Shown: one piece after another, positions 34,677-47,351 of the stretch
Layout of the letters: each line of letters starts with the position of its first letter
How positions within the stretch are numbered: the first letter of the stretch is position 1
DNA from: Ceratotherium simum simum
Lineage: Eukaryota; Chordata; Mammalia; Perissodactyla; Rhinocerotidae
Direction: 5' to 3'
Length of the DNA stretch: 64,000 nucleotides
Assembly: GCF_000283155.1 (NCBI RefSeq)
Contig: NW_004454197.1
Coordinates: 11,477,027 to 11,541,026, forward strand
Program-made: the position numbers and the translations under genes
Notes under the pieces: generated by a model
Seen by the model: only the letters and a program-made list of their open reading frames with translations
What the model was told of the DNA's origin: nothing
Database searches by the model: none

Positions 34677-36055
34677 ATCTCTACTCAGTTCACCAGGTTA
34701 TTGTGAAGACCAAATAAGATTGTGTCCCATATGCACAAATGTAAGGATTCTTAACATCAGCACATTTTCCAGCCTGCTTTTTCAGGAATCTGCAGTGATT
34801 CCTCTCACCGCCTTACAAAGGCCCGTTTGTTTGCTGTGTCTTTCCAGCACTGTTTTCTCTCCTCCTATGCCTCGGTCTGACACATGATTTACGCAACTGG
34901 GACCTCAAATACTTTCTGATATTTATTTAGTACCTCTAGCAGCATGACTCTGAGGGGAAGCAAGGCTGACAATGCTATCCCCATAAGGGGAGAGATAAGT
35001 AGGTCCGATCCAGAAGACAACCAGCATGGCTTAACAATCAAGCTGTTCTATGTGCTTTCCAGATGGTCAAGATAAATGAAGGATTCTGCCCATTCCAACA
35101 CAATGCTAGGGATAAATACAGACGACAAAGAGGCAGCCAGCAGAAGACAAAGATGCTAGTTGCAGCCTCCCTGAGGGACAGTCACCCCGGGTCTGCATGC
35201 CTCCCTGCACCCTTGCTCACAGGGTGCCAGGCTCCAGCAGCACTCTGCTCCTCCCCATTGTGAGTTGTTGAATCGTAACGTCTTGACTGGCAGTCAGAAG
35301 AAACAACTTTAAGTTAAGCCTGTTTTTATCAGAAGCACATTTCATACAAAAAATGAGAAGCCTGTGCACAGCAGCTAGCAGATACAAAAAGAAAAAAAGC
35401 AGGAGGAGGAGCGAGGAGACCAGTTGTAATACACAGCACTGAATGATCAAGGCCAGACTTAAAGCAGTGAACATGGAGAGAGGAGAGAGACCATTTGAAA
35501 AAGGAGGACTGACATAATCTAGTGAGGGGTCTAAAGCGTCCTCTGATTTCTGGCTGTGTATTCACAAGACCAGGATGCACAGAGGAGTGGGGGATAAGAG
35601 GAGACTCGCCATGGGCACACTGAGCTTGACATGCCTGTGGGAAACCCAAGACTGTGCGCACTGGGAGTCACCAGCATACTGTGACACCTGAACACACAGG
35701 AACAGAATCAGTTTTCCAAGGAAAACCTGCAGAATCAGTCGTTTACATCGTTAGATGCTATAAACAAAGGATAAAACTCAACATCAATAGAGAATTTTAA
35801 AACCTTTTAGAAAACAGCAATGCAGGAAAAAAACAACTATCTCAACCAAAATTAACATTACACTAACACAGTAAAACTCTTAGAGGCATTCTAATTAAAC
35901 TAAAAAGCAAAATAAGCACATTACCCCTGCTATTACTTAATATATAGTTAGATTTTTCCTGCTAATGTGCTAAGACAAAAATAAAAAGAGAACTTCATAG
36001 AATGATGGAAGAGCTCAAGTTCACAGGAATTTTCTACGAACTGGAATCAGTTAAA
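34677..36055. other. Unassigned intron sequence
   Basis: 35130..35270 is GC-richer but shows no splice-bounded open frame on either strand. No repeat named. Confidence 0.45.
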
Positions 36056-36059
36056 AACA

Positions 36060-37640
36060 CTTGTATAAAACTGGTAATGTATTCTAGTGTAATAAACAAG
36101 TATATAAACATATTAATGTCACCAACATTCCTCTACACCAACAAAACAAAAAGCATGAAATAATTAGAGATAAATGATACAAAAGCTACTTAACTTTTAA
36201 TGAAAAACATTTAGTGATTTTAGAGTATATTTGAATACATTAATAAGTTCTGTTCTCCCCAATTAAAGCATATATTTAAAATGTAATCCCAAAGTCTAAA
36301 CGAGATTTTTTTACTTGACAAAATGATTCTAAAATTATACATACAAATAAATGAGATGATCAAATAAAAATGATGGAGAAGAAGCAATTGAGAGATAAGT
36401 CCTCTAAAATATTAAAACATTGTAAGGTAATAATTATTATTGAACAGCAAGGTACAGGTACAAGACTGAAAAGACAGTTCAGAAACTGACTGAATTATAG
36501 AGAAGAGTATAATAGCCATTAGAAGAAGCAGCCCAAAATTATAAGAAAGGGACAAGTTACTCAATAAGTGGTGTTGGGATAACTCTGGTTAACAATTTGA
36601 AAAAAAAAAATCAATTAAGACACACTTCACTCATCGAAACAAATTCTGATGGATATAAAAGTTAAATGTAAAAAGAAACCACATAAAAACATAATAAAAT
36701 ACAATTGCAAATGAATATATTAAGGAACTAAAGGGAGACTAACTTTCTAAACCTAGAATTAACAAGAAAAAAATCACAAAAGAAAAAGGTTTGTAAATAT
36801 GACTCTATCATTAAAAGCAAAGATAAATAAAGAGGCAAAAAAGACTCAAAAAATATTTGTAGCATATAGGACAAAGAGTTAGTATCTTTTTTATACAAAG
36901 AAGTTAATACAAATAGCTTTAAAAAAATATTAAAATCCCCATAGATAAATGGGCAGGATTAGGAAGAGTTGATTCACAAATGAGGCCATAGGATGGGTCC
37001 TCATTTAACATTTTAATAATCAAGGAAAGGCAACAGCTCAGGGAACCATTTTTTTTCCCTTTACAAAACTCTACAAAAATATGGCAAAACCTATCATTGG
37101 CCAATATGTGCTGAGCCTGTGTTCTCATGATCCTCCAGTAGCATCATAAACTCACAAGGCCCATCGAGAAGCTGTGGAGCAACAGGGCTCCGGAAACTGC
37201 AAGAGCTTATCTTTGGGAAGCTTAGCCTGAAAAAATATGCAAAACTCTACAAGCTCCAAGATTTTCCAACATAACATTATTTACAACAAAGGAAAACAGA
37301 AAGTACCCTTAATTTCTCCAAACTGGGGAAAAGCAAAGTAAACTATGGTACTAATACAATCAAAAGAATATTATATGGGTATTAGAAGCAAGAAAAAAAT
37401 GACTGTGATAAAAAGCAGGTAAAAATTATACACACATTATAATTACAACTATGTTAATATATACACACACAAAAATCCTAGGAAGGAATTCATAAAAATG
37501 CTAATAGCAGTTTAATGATGTGGCAATATAAATGATTTTTCATTTCTCTATTTTCTAAACCTTTAGTAACAATATATTACTTTTATAGTTTAAATATATA
37601 TTTTTAAAGAGCTAAAATTAAAAGCTCAAGTCATTCCACA
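36060..37640 (+). mobile_element. Strongly decayed L1 (ORF2 to 3' part)
   Basis: Scattered but ordered L1 phrases: 'ACATTCCTCTACACCAACAA', 'TCAATAAGTGGTGTTGGGAT', 'AGACTAACTTTCTAAACCTA', 'AACATTATTTACAACAAAGG', 'CAAAAGAATATTATATGGGT'. A stretch at 36960..37200 does not fit and may be a later insertion. Confidence 0.6.
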
Positions 37641-37649
37641 TAGATTGGT

Positions 37650-38865
37650 AATAGAATTTTATGTTATCAATGAATATATAACCATAAAAGGACTAATTTT
37701 CTGTGAGGAGTACATTTCTGAAGCCTCACAGAATTCAAGTCTAATTTTCCTACAGGAATAAAGTACGGGGATGCATTCTCAGGACACAGATGTTTACAAC
37801 CATCACAGTGTTTGTTTTATGCTCCTTTTTAAGTTTTTTCAGTATTTCTTCTAATATTTTGTTTAGCGCTCTCCCTCAAAAAACAGCACAGCGCACCAAA
37901 AGAATAGTTCGCCTTTCTTCATGGTGTTTTATTACATCTGACTTTCATTCCAAAGTTACTGATTTTGGAGACTGCATTACTTCATATTTTACACAGAGTA
38001 AGATTTTATTAATATTTTCATGTCATATTATTTCCAGTTTGCATACTTTCTACAAAATACGACTGCACTGGAATGGTCTTTACACACCAGCAGAAATGGA
38101 GGCTCAGAACACGAACTTCTAGCAAACAGGAATATAGCATTGTAACATCGCGGACAAGGGAAAGTTTGTACTTGTCCACTATCAATAAATCTCAGCATCT
38201 GCCCAGCGCTTAGAAGGCTGTCTGTTGCTTACACCACTTTTTTTCAGTATATGTTTGTCCCTGTTATTATGGCAGAAACAGATCTATGGCAGGAACCATT
38301 ATCTTTCACACAACACAGAAAAGAATAATAAACATGAGCTATTAGTAAATTTTTTTTCTTTTAATCACGGTTATAAAAGAAATCTCTTATTCCAAAATAG
38401 TAAAAGTCTTCTTTCCACCAGAGGAGAGCGGACTGTTCTCTCTTAACAACAGATTTCCTTGTATGAAAGAAGCCCACGTGCCCAGGATCTGACCATGCGA
38501 TCAGGCACTTCCACTATTTAAACGATATTTACTGTAAAAGTTCCTCAATTTCCTGCCACCAATCATATAAACTTGCCCACAGCCCCCAACTCTTTCATGA
38601 ATTATGTAAATTATATTACACAGTTCAGAGGAAGAGATGACCTCAGTTCTAGGAGTGTATCTGGGCTCTTTGCCCTCCTCCTCACCTGCCTATTCAGGGT
38701 CCTCATTCTATCAGCCATCCTCCTACCCTATATTTTCACCCTCTCCTTCCTATAGACTCCTTCACATCAACAAAATAATAGAATCATTTCCAAGGAAAAT
38801 GCATAGAATAAGTAGTTATATCACTAAATATAAAAAATTATAAAATTCCACACTGATACAGAACT
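37650..38865. other. Unassigned intron sequence
   Basis: Contains a 110-codon plus frame (37790..38122) with no recognisable domain and an AT-rich hydrophobic composition expected by chance. 38640..38760 is pyrimidine-rich, perhaps old L2. Confidence 0.4.
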
Positions 38866-38869
38866 TTAA

Positions 38870-39055
38870 ATGTCTCTCATCTTTAAAAACAAAAATAAAA
38901 ATGCTTTCAATGCTCCTATCCTCTTTTCCTCTATAACCAAATTTTCTGAGTTGTCTACAATGTTCTTCACTTTCTTGCCTTTCACAACTCAATTCAATGA
39001 AATTTCCCCATTTCACAGAAACTATTCTTGGCCTTTCTTATTTACTGATCAAATT
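38870..39055 (+). repeat. Possible L2 ORF fragment
   Basis: 'TTTTCTGAGTTGTCTACAAT' then 'CACTTTCTTGCC' resembles the L2 reverse-transcriptase coding region just before the part seen at 41.6 kb. Weak. Confidence 0.35.
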
Positions 39056-39074
39056 TAGGAGAAGAGCTCCAAAT

Positions 39075-40930
39075 GAAAGGAACCAAAATAATACATCAAA
39101 AAAGGAAAACTAGGGGAAATAAAGATAATTTTCTAAACTTTTTTCAACTCTTTAAAGTCAATCAACATCCTCTTAGATGTACAGATGATATACCATTCAT
39201 AAAGCCAAAATATGATAATATGAAAAAGAAAAAAAGCACTCTTGAAAATTACAAATTATAAGTAAAATTAGAAATTCAACAGAAGGGTTAGAAAATTAAG
39301 TCACAGAACTTGCCAAGAAAGTAGTACAAAAATATGCAACAGAAAATAAGAGATAGGGCCGGCCCGGTGGCTTAGCGGTTAAGTGCGTGCGCTCCGCTGC
39401 TGGGGGCCCGGGTTCGGATCCTGGGCGCGCACCAACGCACCACTTCTCCGGCCATGCTGAGGCCGCGTCCCACATACAGCAACTAGAAGGATGTGCAACT
39501 ATGACATACGACTATCTACTGGGGCTTTGGGGGAAAAAAAAAAGGTGGAGGATTGGCAATAGATGTTAGCTCAGAGCCGGTCTTCCTCAGCAAAAAGAGG
39601 AGGATTAGCTCAGATGTTAGCTCAGGGCTGATTTTCCTCACAAGAAAAAAAAAAAAGAAAGAAAGAAAATAAGAGAGAGAAGATAGAAGGATTTGAGGAT
39701 ATAAGACTACCTGTAGATCAGTTCAGGAATTCCAACATATGTCCCAAAAGGAGTTCTGGAGAGAAGGAGCAGAGAACACAGAAGGAGGAAAATAATAAGA
39801 GAAATGATTCAAGAAATTCCCCAAAACTGAAAGACACAAGTCCCCAAATTGAAATGGCCCAGTAAGCACCTAGCATAATGCATTTTTTAAAAAAATTTAA
39901 AAAGGTCCACACCAAAGCATATTCATTATCATAAAATCCTAGGACATCAAGGACAAAGAAAAAATCTGAAAAAGAAAATGTCCGAGCTGGGGGTGGGGTG
40001 GGGTAGGGTGGAAGCATTACATTGTAAAGGGATATATAAATCAAAATGGAATTAGACCTCTCAACAGCACCAGTACGAATGGATCCAAATGACAGAGGCA
40101 CAACGCCTTCAAAATTCTGAGAGAATATTTTGAGATGGAACTTCATACCCAACCAAACTATCAAACAAATGAGAAGGGAGAATAATGGTATCTTGGGGGC
40201 ATGACTGAAGTCAGAAAATAAATTTCCCATGCACCTTTTTAAAGAAAACTCTCGGAAGATGCACTCTAGAAAAATAAAGGACTAAATAAAGGAAGAGAAA
40301 AACACACACTGCACGAAACGGTCATTATAACAGGAGAGGCACAAAGTGAAGTTCCAGGATTGTAGCTGCACAGCAGGCCTAGAGAGTACTGGTACAGAAT
40401 GGAGGAGATGTATGGAACACTTCCAGGGGCAGGTTTCCAGAACACGAGAAGTCTCAACAGGGAAGATGGAGGAACAGATAATATCATGGACATCTTAGAA
40501 GAACTAAGGATAAGCATAATAAAAATCATACAAGTGAATATATAAAGTAATTAACAACAACGAGAAAAGCATAGCAGAAAGAAAATGTAATCATTTCGCT
40601 CTAAAATGAACAATATTTCAATACTGATAATGGAGTCAACATTATAATGATATAAGCAACATTCTGACATAACCGAATTAGGAGGATAGGGAGAAGAAAG
40701 GGAGGGTATAAATGGAAGTCAATAGATAATGTCCAATATTTATAAGTCAAGAAATAGTATAAGCATATCATTTGAAAACATGGAGGCAACTATCACAAGA
40801 CACAACTATGAAATATATGCAGCTGCCCCTATGCAGCAGGACAAGTGTGGAGGGGTGGAGCAAAGGACTGCTGTTTTTCATTACAGGACTTTAGGTAATA
40901 CAATCTCCTATCCACAGCTCTAAAATTCAA
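39075..40930 (+). mobile_element. HAL1 element split by an ERE
   Basis: HAL1 order is clear: 'AGTAGTACAAAAATATGCAA', 'AATGATTCAAGAAATTCCCC', 'TTGAAATGGCCCAGTAAGCA', 'CACACCAAAGCATATTCATT', 'CCTTCAAAATTCTGAGAGAA', 'TACCCAACCAAACTATCAAA', 'AATTTCCCATGCACCTTTTT'. It codes for nothing now. The 170-codon minus frame here is a shadow. Confidence 0.7.
39356..39663 (+). mobile_element. ERE SINE (copy 4), longer subtype
   Basis: Head GGGCCGGCCCGGTGGCTTAG. This copy has the extra middle segment 'CAACTAGAAGGATGTGCAAC' / 'TATGACATACGACTATCTAC' that marks a second ERE subtype, then two GATGTTAGCTCAG motifs and an A/GAAA tail. Target duplication 39341..39355 against 39664..39678, 14 of 15 identical. Confidence 0.93.
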
Positions 40931-41059
40931 AAAACTACCAAAACAAAACAACAACAACAAAAACCCTAGTTTTTCTTTACTTATATCTAACAATAAGACC
41001 TGATCTTACATGAACACTTTGTGGGCCACAACCTGACCTAAACTGACAGAAAGCTATTC

Positions 41060-41270
41060 ATAGTATTCACTTATGCGACTTAGTGTAAATATTATCTTCA
41101 ATGTAGAAATATTAATGTGTTTGATTAAGCAGTGTTACCCCAATGGGGGTAATTCAATAATACATACTATGTATAGATTACCTTTATAAATCTGAAAATT
41201 TCTAAAGTCAAAAATATTTCTGACCTAAGGGTTTTGGATAAGAGAATTTGGGCCTGCATTTCATTTTTCA
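41060..41270. repeat. Possible DNA-transposon relic
   Basis: 'AAATCTGAAAATTTCTAAAG' and 'CTAAGGGTTTTGGATAAGAG' resemble one end of a common mammalian DNA transposon. No second end seen. Confidence 0.3.
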
Positions 41271-41559
41271 AAAAGCTATGTGCATTAATTACTTTTTTTT
41301 TTAATTTTGAAAACATTTTGAAGAAATAAATGGAAAGAAAGTATAAAGAGAATAATAGGCAGGAGACTCACGAGACCTTAAACAGATCAATACCTATTCC
41401 ACATATTTTCCAAAAGTGGCATTATATCTGGGTCACTTTTTAGGTGCTGAATAAGGAAATTCCCTTGTCTCATTAAAATTTTTAAAAAGAAAGGGAGAAA
41501 ACTTCACTTGATTCCTCATTCATCTCCTGGGATTGTTCCATCTATCCTGCTTTTCTAAA

Positions 41560-41972
41560 GCAAGACAGAGCTACTTGCTACTCTAGAGCTCTTCTACGCT
41601 CACCTTTGACATTTCTTCACTTTCCACACACATTTCATCTCACTGCAATCTGGGTTCTGTACAGTAAGGTCAACAATGCTCTCCATGCTGTAAAGCCTAA
41701 AGGACATTTTCTAGCCCTCATGTTATTTGACTTGACACATTTACTCTCTTTCTAGTTTTCAAATATTTCCTTCTTCTGACTTCCACGATACTACATTCTC
41801 CTAGTTTTCCTCCTACTTCTCTTTTATCTTTGCAGATCTGTCTCCTCTGGCACGACATTAAATGTTAGGATTCCTCAAAGCTCCATTTTACCCTCTCTGC
41901 TTCTTGTTCGGTATTCCCTTTCCCTGGGTTATCTAATCCATAACTTTGGTTTCAATGACCACCTTTGAGCAC
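41560..41972 (+). repeat. L2 reverse-transcriptase region fragment
   Basis: 'CATCTCACTGCAATCTGGGT', 'CTCATGTTATTTGACTTGAC', 'CTCCTAGTTTTCCTCCTACT' and 'GACATTAAATGTTAGGATTC' follow the L2 ORF2 reverse-transcriptase coding order. Many stops and shifts. Confidence 0.65.
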
Positions 41973-41974
41973 GT

Positions 41975-42935
41975 TACTCAAAAAGAAAATATTGATAAAT
42001 CAGACGATCAAATTTAAGACCTTTGTGCTTTAAAAGACATTATTAAGAAACTGAAAAAACAGACTGGGAAAAATATATTTGACAATCATGTATCTGAAAA
42101 AAGACTTGTATCCAGAATATATACAGAACTACAACTCAAGAAGACACACAACCCAATCTAAAAATAGGCAAAAGATTTTAATAGACATTTTACCAAAGAA
42201 AATATATGAATAGTTAATAAGCTCGTGAAATGATCTGCAAATTAAGACCACAATGAGATAACACTATATCCCCACTAGAATGGCTATCATCAAAAAGACA
42301 GTCAATATCAACTGTAGGATGTGGAGAAATTAGACCTATCATGTATTGCCGAAGAGAATATATAGTGGTATAGACACCTTGGAAAACAGTTTGGCAGTTT
42401 CTTAAAAAGTTAAATATAAACTTATCATATGATCCAGCAATTCTACTCCTAGGAATTGACCCAAGAGAAAGAAAATATAAGTTCACATAAAGACACATAT
42501 AAGCATATTCATAGCAGCATTATTTCAGCAAAAACTGGAAACGCGCCAAATGTCCATCAACCGATAAACAGATAAAATGTGGCACATCCATACAATAAAA
42601 TTGTACAGGAATTGAAAAGGAACAAACCAATGATACATGCTACAACATGGATGAACCTTAAAAACATTATGCAAAGTGAAAGAAGTCAGATGCAAAAGAT
42701 TACAAATTGTATGATTCTATTTTCATGAAGTTTCTTGAAAAGGCAAATTTATAGGGACAGAAAGCAGATCAGTGGTTGCCTAGCATTGGGGGTAGGGGCA
42801 GGCACTAACTGCAAATGGGCACAAGGGATTTTGGGGGCCAACGGAAATGTCTCAAAAAGAGTGCACAACTCTAAATTTTTAACCTCACTGAAATGTACAC
42901 TTAGAATGGATATTTAAATTATACCTTAAGATGCT
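41975..42935 (+). mobile_element. L1 3' fragment, plus orientation
   Basis: ORF2 end and 3'UTR: 'AAGACCACAATGAGATAACA', 'GATCCAGCAATTCTACTCCT', 'CCAAATGTCCATCAACCGAT', 'GATGAACCTTAAAAACATTA', 'CAGATCAGTGGTTGCCTAG', ending near 'AATTATACCTTAAG'. 5'-truncated and broken. Confidence 0.88.
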
Positions 42936-42939
42936 CGTG

Positions 42940-43395
42940 TAACAAAGCCTACATGGCCCTATGTGGTTTGACCCCTATTTATCTATCCAATCTCATTTTG
43001 TACCACCGTCTCCCTCTACAGTCCAGCAACAGTGGCCTTCTTTCAGTCCCCTCAGACTTCTCAGCTCTTTGTTACTACCAGGGCCTTTACACATGATGTT
43101 CTCTGCCTGCAATGCTCTTCCTTCCCCTCATGATCTAATTAACATCTGACCATCCTCAGGAAATCCCACATTTACAGGTCTTTATGGCATCAGTGAAGAA
43201 CCTCTACTTCATTAACAATTATCCCAGCTGGAATTTTACATTTGTAAAATTCTTTAATTAATGACTTTCTCCCTTATTGGGCTCTTAGCTTCCCAAAGGC
43301 TGAGATCCTATCTCATTTTGCTTACCTTTGTGTCTCTTCTCTCTAGCCAATGCCTATCACATAAAATCCATTCAATAAATGTTGGTTGGATCAAT
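42940..43395 (+). repeat. L2 3' segment
   Basis: 'CTACATGGCCCTATGTGGTT', 'GCCTGCAATGCTCTTCCTTC', 'GGGCTCTTAGCTTCCCAAAG' and 'TCCATTCAATAAATGTTGGT' run in L2 order to the very 3' end. Confidence 0.8.
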
Positions 43396-43399
43396 CTCT

Positions 43400-44585
43400 C
43401 TCAGACAGGAGCCAGAACTGGCTGGGAATTTTATTTGTAACTCAAACTATAACCAACACTGTTTACTGCCTCAAATGCTGATCAAATACCATAGCGGAAA
43501 TTTAGAAAACACTAACAAAAATTCAGTATTTTTCATTCGGGTACAATTCATATCAATTGGGAAGAAACAATTGATTTTTAAATATCTGCAGCAGACTGAT
43601 CACATCAGACTAAGTTCAAAATTGTAATGGAATTCAAATATAATGAAATGTGATCCAAGTTTCTCTAAGAATAATTCTAAAAGGCCATAATTATAAGTTG
43701 TTAAGAATTATTGATAAAAGCTCTTTTAAGACAGATGAAAAGTTTCATAAGTTACAGATGAGAAATTTCAATCTTTGAGTCAAATCCAATGAGGAATAGG
43801 TAGTAAGTTAACTGAAGACATATCTACACAGTCAAATAAGGGCACAAAACATGCCATCACACTAACAGTATCACTTCAAAGCCTTATTCCCTTCACTCAG
43901 CCAGGGAAGAAAGCTCTTCCACAAGCAGCCCACATCTGGGCCACTGTCTCACCCTCACTAAGCCACTGTATAGCAAGGCACAAACCTTAAGATATAAAGT
44001 TTACCCCACTCCTACCCTTTACTGAAATGAAGACCAAAGTTAACTTCAAAGTTATGAGAATTTTAGAGAAGATGGTAGAGCTACACCACAAGGTCTCCAT
44101 ATGCCACACACTAAAAAAGAAGTCTGAGACAAAGCTTTGTTATTTAGACTTGGCCTGTTAACACTATGCGTTTCAAGAACAATGAGCTTATTAAAAAATA
44201 TCAAAATGAATTAAAAATTTTAAATGCAACAGGATAAAGCAATAACTACCAGAAAATACATATGCAATTCCCAAAAGTGAAGAAATCATAAAACACACAA
44301 ACATATCCTCAGACTAGATAAAGTTTACGCAGAAACAAATAAAACACTACAGTTTGTGAGTCCCCTAGAATAATTCAGAGCATGACTAAAGGTAATACAG
44401 AGTAAAATCAATGTTACATAAAAGAATAAGAAATAAGCAATGCTGGAGATAAGTAGAAAATGAAATCCAAAGTATAAATGGTTTAAACAGATGACAAAGC
44501 AAAAGAACTAAACTGAAAAGTATAGAAATACCACCTGTGAATAAGAATGCTGGAGGAAAGAGAGCAACAAATGAAAGCATCTGCA
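43400..44585. other. Unassigned intron sequence
   Basis: No gene or nameable repeat. Confidence 0.45.
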
Positions 44586-44586
44586 A

Positions 44587-44715
44587 GTCCTAAGTGCTCT
44601 ACACGCATTATCTCATTTAATTCTCACAGCAGTGCCAGGAGGTAGCGAAACTGCTTTATCTCCATTTCACACATGGCTTAGAGAAGTTAAACAACTTGCC
44701 AAAGGTTTCATAGCC
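44587..44715 (+). repeat. MIR SINE fragment
   Basis: 'GCATTATCTCATTTAATTCT', 'CACAGCAGTGCCAGGAGGTA', 'TTAAACAACTTGCCAAAGGT' are MIR core sequence in order. Confidence 0.8.
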
Positions 44716-45995
44716 ATATTTCACTAAACGTGGTAGCCTGTGGCAACTTACAAAGTGAACCTAAAATATATAGGTTTTTTTCTTTTTTATCTCACTGTGA
44801 CACTGCTGTTGGAAACACAAAGATAAAGCCTGGTGTGTTGCTGGCTTTGTTATGTAAAGAAGAGTTATTAAAATCACCATGGATACAGAAGGTAACATGG
44901 AATCCACATTTGAAGTATTAAATAGTAAAATGCTTTTTACTGCACTTTTGTCTATATGGAGGGACAATTGACCAACGTAATAGATATACTTGCTAAAAAT
45001 TTGAGAAAGATAATAATTTAGATATTTCAAAAATGGATATTTTAAGGCAGTAAGATGTGCCTCAAATAGTTGGGTCCAATTTATAACAGATATTTTAACT
45101 TTATCATTTTGAGTTCACTTGCAAATTTATATCACAACCCACAGAAAAATATTGCATTTTAAAACCATAATCGATAACCTTAAACTATTATAACTATATA
45201 AAACTATAGCCATATCTTTAAACTATTCAAAATTATTCAAGGTAAGTTTCCAACATGCAAACTCAAAGGTTGGAGCCAAGAAGAGGGGCAGAGGAGACTC
45301 CAGGTATGCCCAACAATGCTGCCCAGTGGGAGGAGAATGGCCCCTAAAGAACTGATGGAGCGTTATGCTAGAAGTCCTTGGCCAAATACAAGTGCTTCAC
45401 CAGGAGAGAGGAGACGTGCTGCAGACTGAAGGCCAGTGTGTGCAATTTAGAATCCCAAAAAGCAGAGCAACAGAGAGGAGCCAAGGCAGATCACAAGTGA
45501 ATGAGAAGATAATTCAGGGCAGGAGGGACTCAGCATGAGACAGTATATGGCATCCTTGACTTCTCCATTGACTCGGGGAAACCTCAGTAGAACCACTCCA
45601 CTATGTGTGTGAATTAGGTGAACCAGGCATGATTACTTGGAAAAGAGCGGGGTCTAACATCTAGATTTTCTAGAAGATTCTGAACCTGAGGAAAGTTAAG
45701 GAATAGCCATGTGTATTCCTTGCTAACAGGACAAATACAAGAATACTGAAAATATCAGAGTCAACAAAACGGAGAGAGGAGATTTGTTGGTGTTCTTTCA
45801 GCATTTCACTCCTGAGAAAGAGCAGTGTGAGTCTGACTAAACTTAGAGACGGAAAACACCTTTAATGAGGTACAGAAATAGTCTACTTTCTTTAGTTCCT
45901 TCAAGTGCTCTTCAACGCTTTCCTACAGACAACAGTGTCTGATTCTTACAGAAGAGGACAGGAGAACGGAGGAGAGGTCAAGGCTGCAGCAGCCC
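44716..45995. other. Unassigned intron sequence
   Basis: No gene or nameable repeat. The purine-rich 45250..45540 part looks like an unnamed old repeat at most. Confidence 0.4.
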
Positions 45996-45999
45996 AGGG

Positions 46000-46135
46000 G
46001 TCTTCCTGGGCATTCACCACACTGTAACAAAGTGACCTGCATACATTTCTCCCTCCCTCACAGGACTGTGGGCTCCTTGAGGGTTTAGTAATGAGGCCAT
46101 GATTAGAATTACAGGCATAGATTCCAGCCATTTAT
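46000..46135 (+). repeat. L2 3' scrap
   Basis: 'TTTCTCCCTCCCTCACAGGA' and 'TGTGGGCTCCTTGAGGGTTT' fit the L2 3'UTR. Confidence 0.45.
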
Positions 46136-46145
46136 CACAGGACAT

Positions 46146-46545
46146 TTCCGTTTGCTATTGCTGGGTAAGAAACTTCCCGAACCTGAGTTGCTTAAACATC
46201 AAGAATTTCTTATTTCTCACAATTCCATGGGTTGGCTGGGCAGTTCTTCTGCTTCTCTTATCTCACTTACTCATGCTGCTCCACTGGGCCCAGGTCAGCT
46301 GGGGGGATGGGCTTAGTGGGGAAGGCTGGGCCTCCCTTTCCATGTGGCCTTCCTCCCAGGCTTCTTCACATAGTGGCAGCAGCTTGCTGAGAGGTGAAGT
46401 CACATGACAAAGCCCAGAGTCAAGGGTGGGGAAACAGACTCTACCATTTGATGGGAGAAACAAGCAGAGTCACATTGCAAAGGGACAGAGACATGGGGAG
46501 GTGATTCATTAGGGGTCATTTTGTACCAATTTACCACACATTGTT
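46146..46545 (+). mobile_element. LTR remnant, probably MaLR/ERVL class
   Basis: 'TTTGCTATTGCTGGGTAAGA', 'AGTTGCTTAAACATCAAGAA', 'GGTTGGCTGGGCAGTTCTTC', 'TTTACCACACA' match a common family of old mammalian LTRs. Name uncertain. Confidence 0.45.
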
Positions 46546-46549
46546 TTCG

Positions 46550-47351
46550 CTATTTTTCTCTCTGATAATAATTATTATATTTATTGGTAGAGTTTTTTTT
46601 TATTATAAAGTGTTATTACACTTATTACATCTAAAAAATTAATTATTTCTTTAATTTGTAATGTGAAAAAAAGTTACTACACTCTATTTCTAATTCAGAA
46701 TAATGGACCTAAAAATATTTCAAGACTTAGAGACGAGAAATTACTTATGGCAGCAATTTACACCATTTGAAGATCTCATGTTTGTTCACAAACACATGGA
46801 TCTTTTGAAGCAGCTTTACTAAGGTGATAGAGGAAGGAACTTGGGCCACATTTTATAATAGAAAAATCTAAGTAATTATATTTCATTTAAGTGCTTCCTA
46901 CAAAAGGAATTCTCGGCACATCACACTATATAATGTAGCATATAATGCTGGTAGTGCAGACAGCCCCGTGCCAACCCAGTCATCCCAGGCTGGAGCAAGC
47001 ATCTTCTCTACTTACTGCAGTCAAGTGGAGAAACAGAATGGGGCTTGCCTCACCTACTACCTCCCTCACTGTCCGAGATATGACTGTTCAGCCAGGACAA
47101 ATCTCAACAACCCCTGTACATGCCATGGTCAACTCTACCCTTGTTCATTTTTCCACCCTCTTGGGATGCTCTCCACACTCTGCCCACCAGACCAAAACCT
47201 CCCTGGGCCTTAAGAGCACATCTCAAAGTTTATCTCCTCTTCAAGCAAATAAACAGCAAGACAAGTTCCCCCTCCCCTTTCTTACCACCCATAGCACTTA
47301 CCCAATATTCTTTACAGTTTTATACTTAATCACATACAAAATGGTCCTTCA
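46550..47351. other. Mostly unassigned; weak L2 at 47125..47345
   Basis: The right part has L2-like wording (GGGATGCTCTCCACACTCTG, TTACCACCCATAGCACTTAC). The 160-codon plus frame over it (46945..47427) shows no domain and runs into the next LTR, so it is not a gene. Confidence 0.4.

Noticed and set aside
34066..34706. Four open frames of 160 to 200 codons around 34.1..34.7 kb
   Set aside because: They cross 400 N; the open length is an artefact of the gap.
35130..35270. GC-richer block considered as an upstream MARCHF8 exon
   Set aside because: No acceptor plus donor pair around an open or leader-like segment.
37790..38122. 110-codon plus-strand frame
   Set aside because: No domain, no splice or promoter context, length within chance for AT-rich sequence.
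39718..40230. 170-codon minus-strand frame
   Set aside because: It is the complement of a HAL1 element. The hydrophobic, Phe/Ser/Leu-rich translation is what the complement of A-rich L1-like DNA gives.
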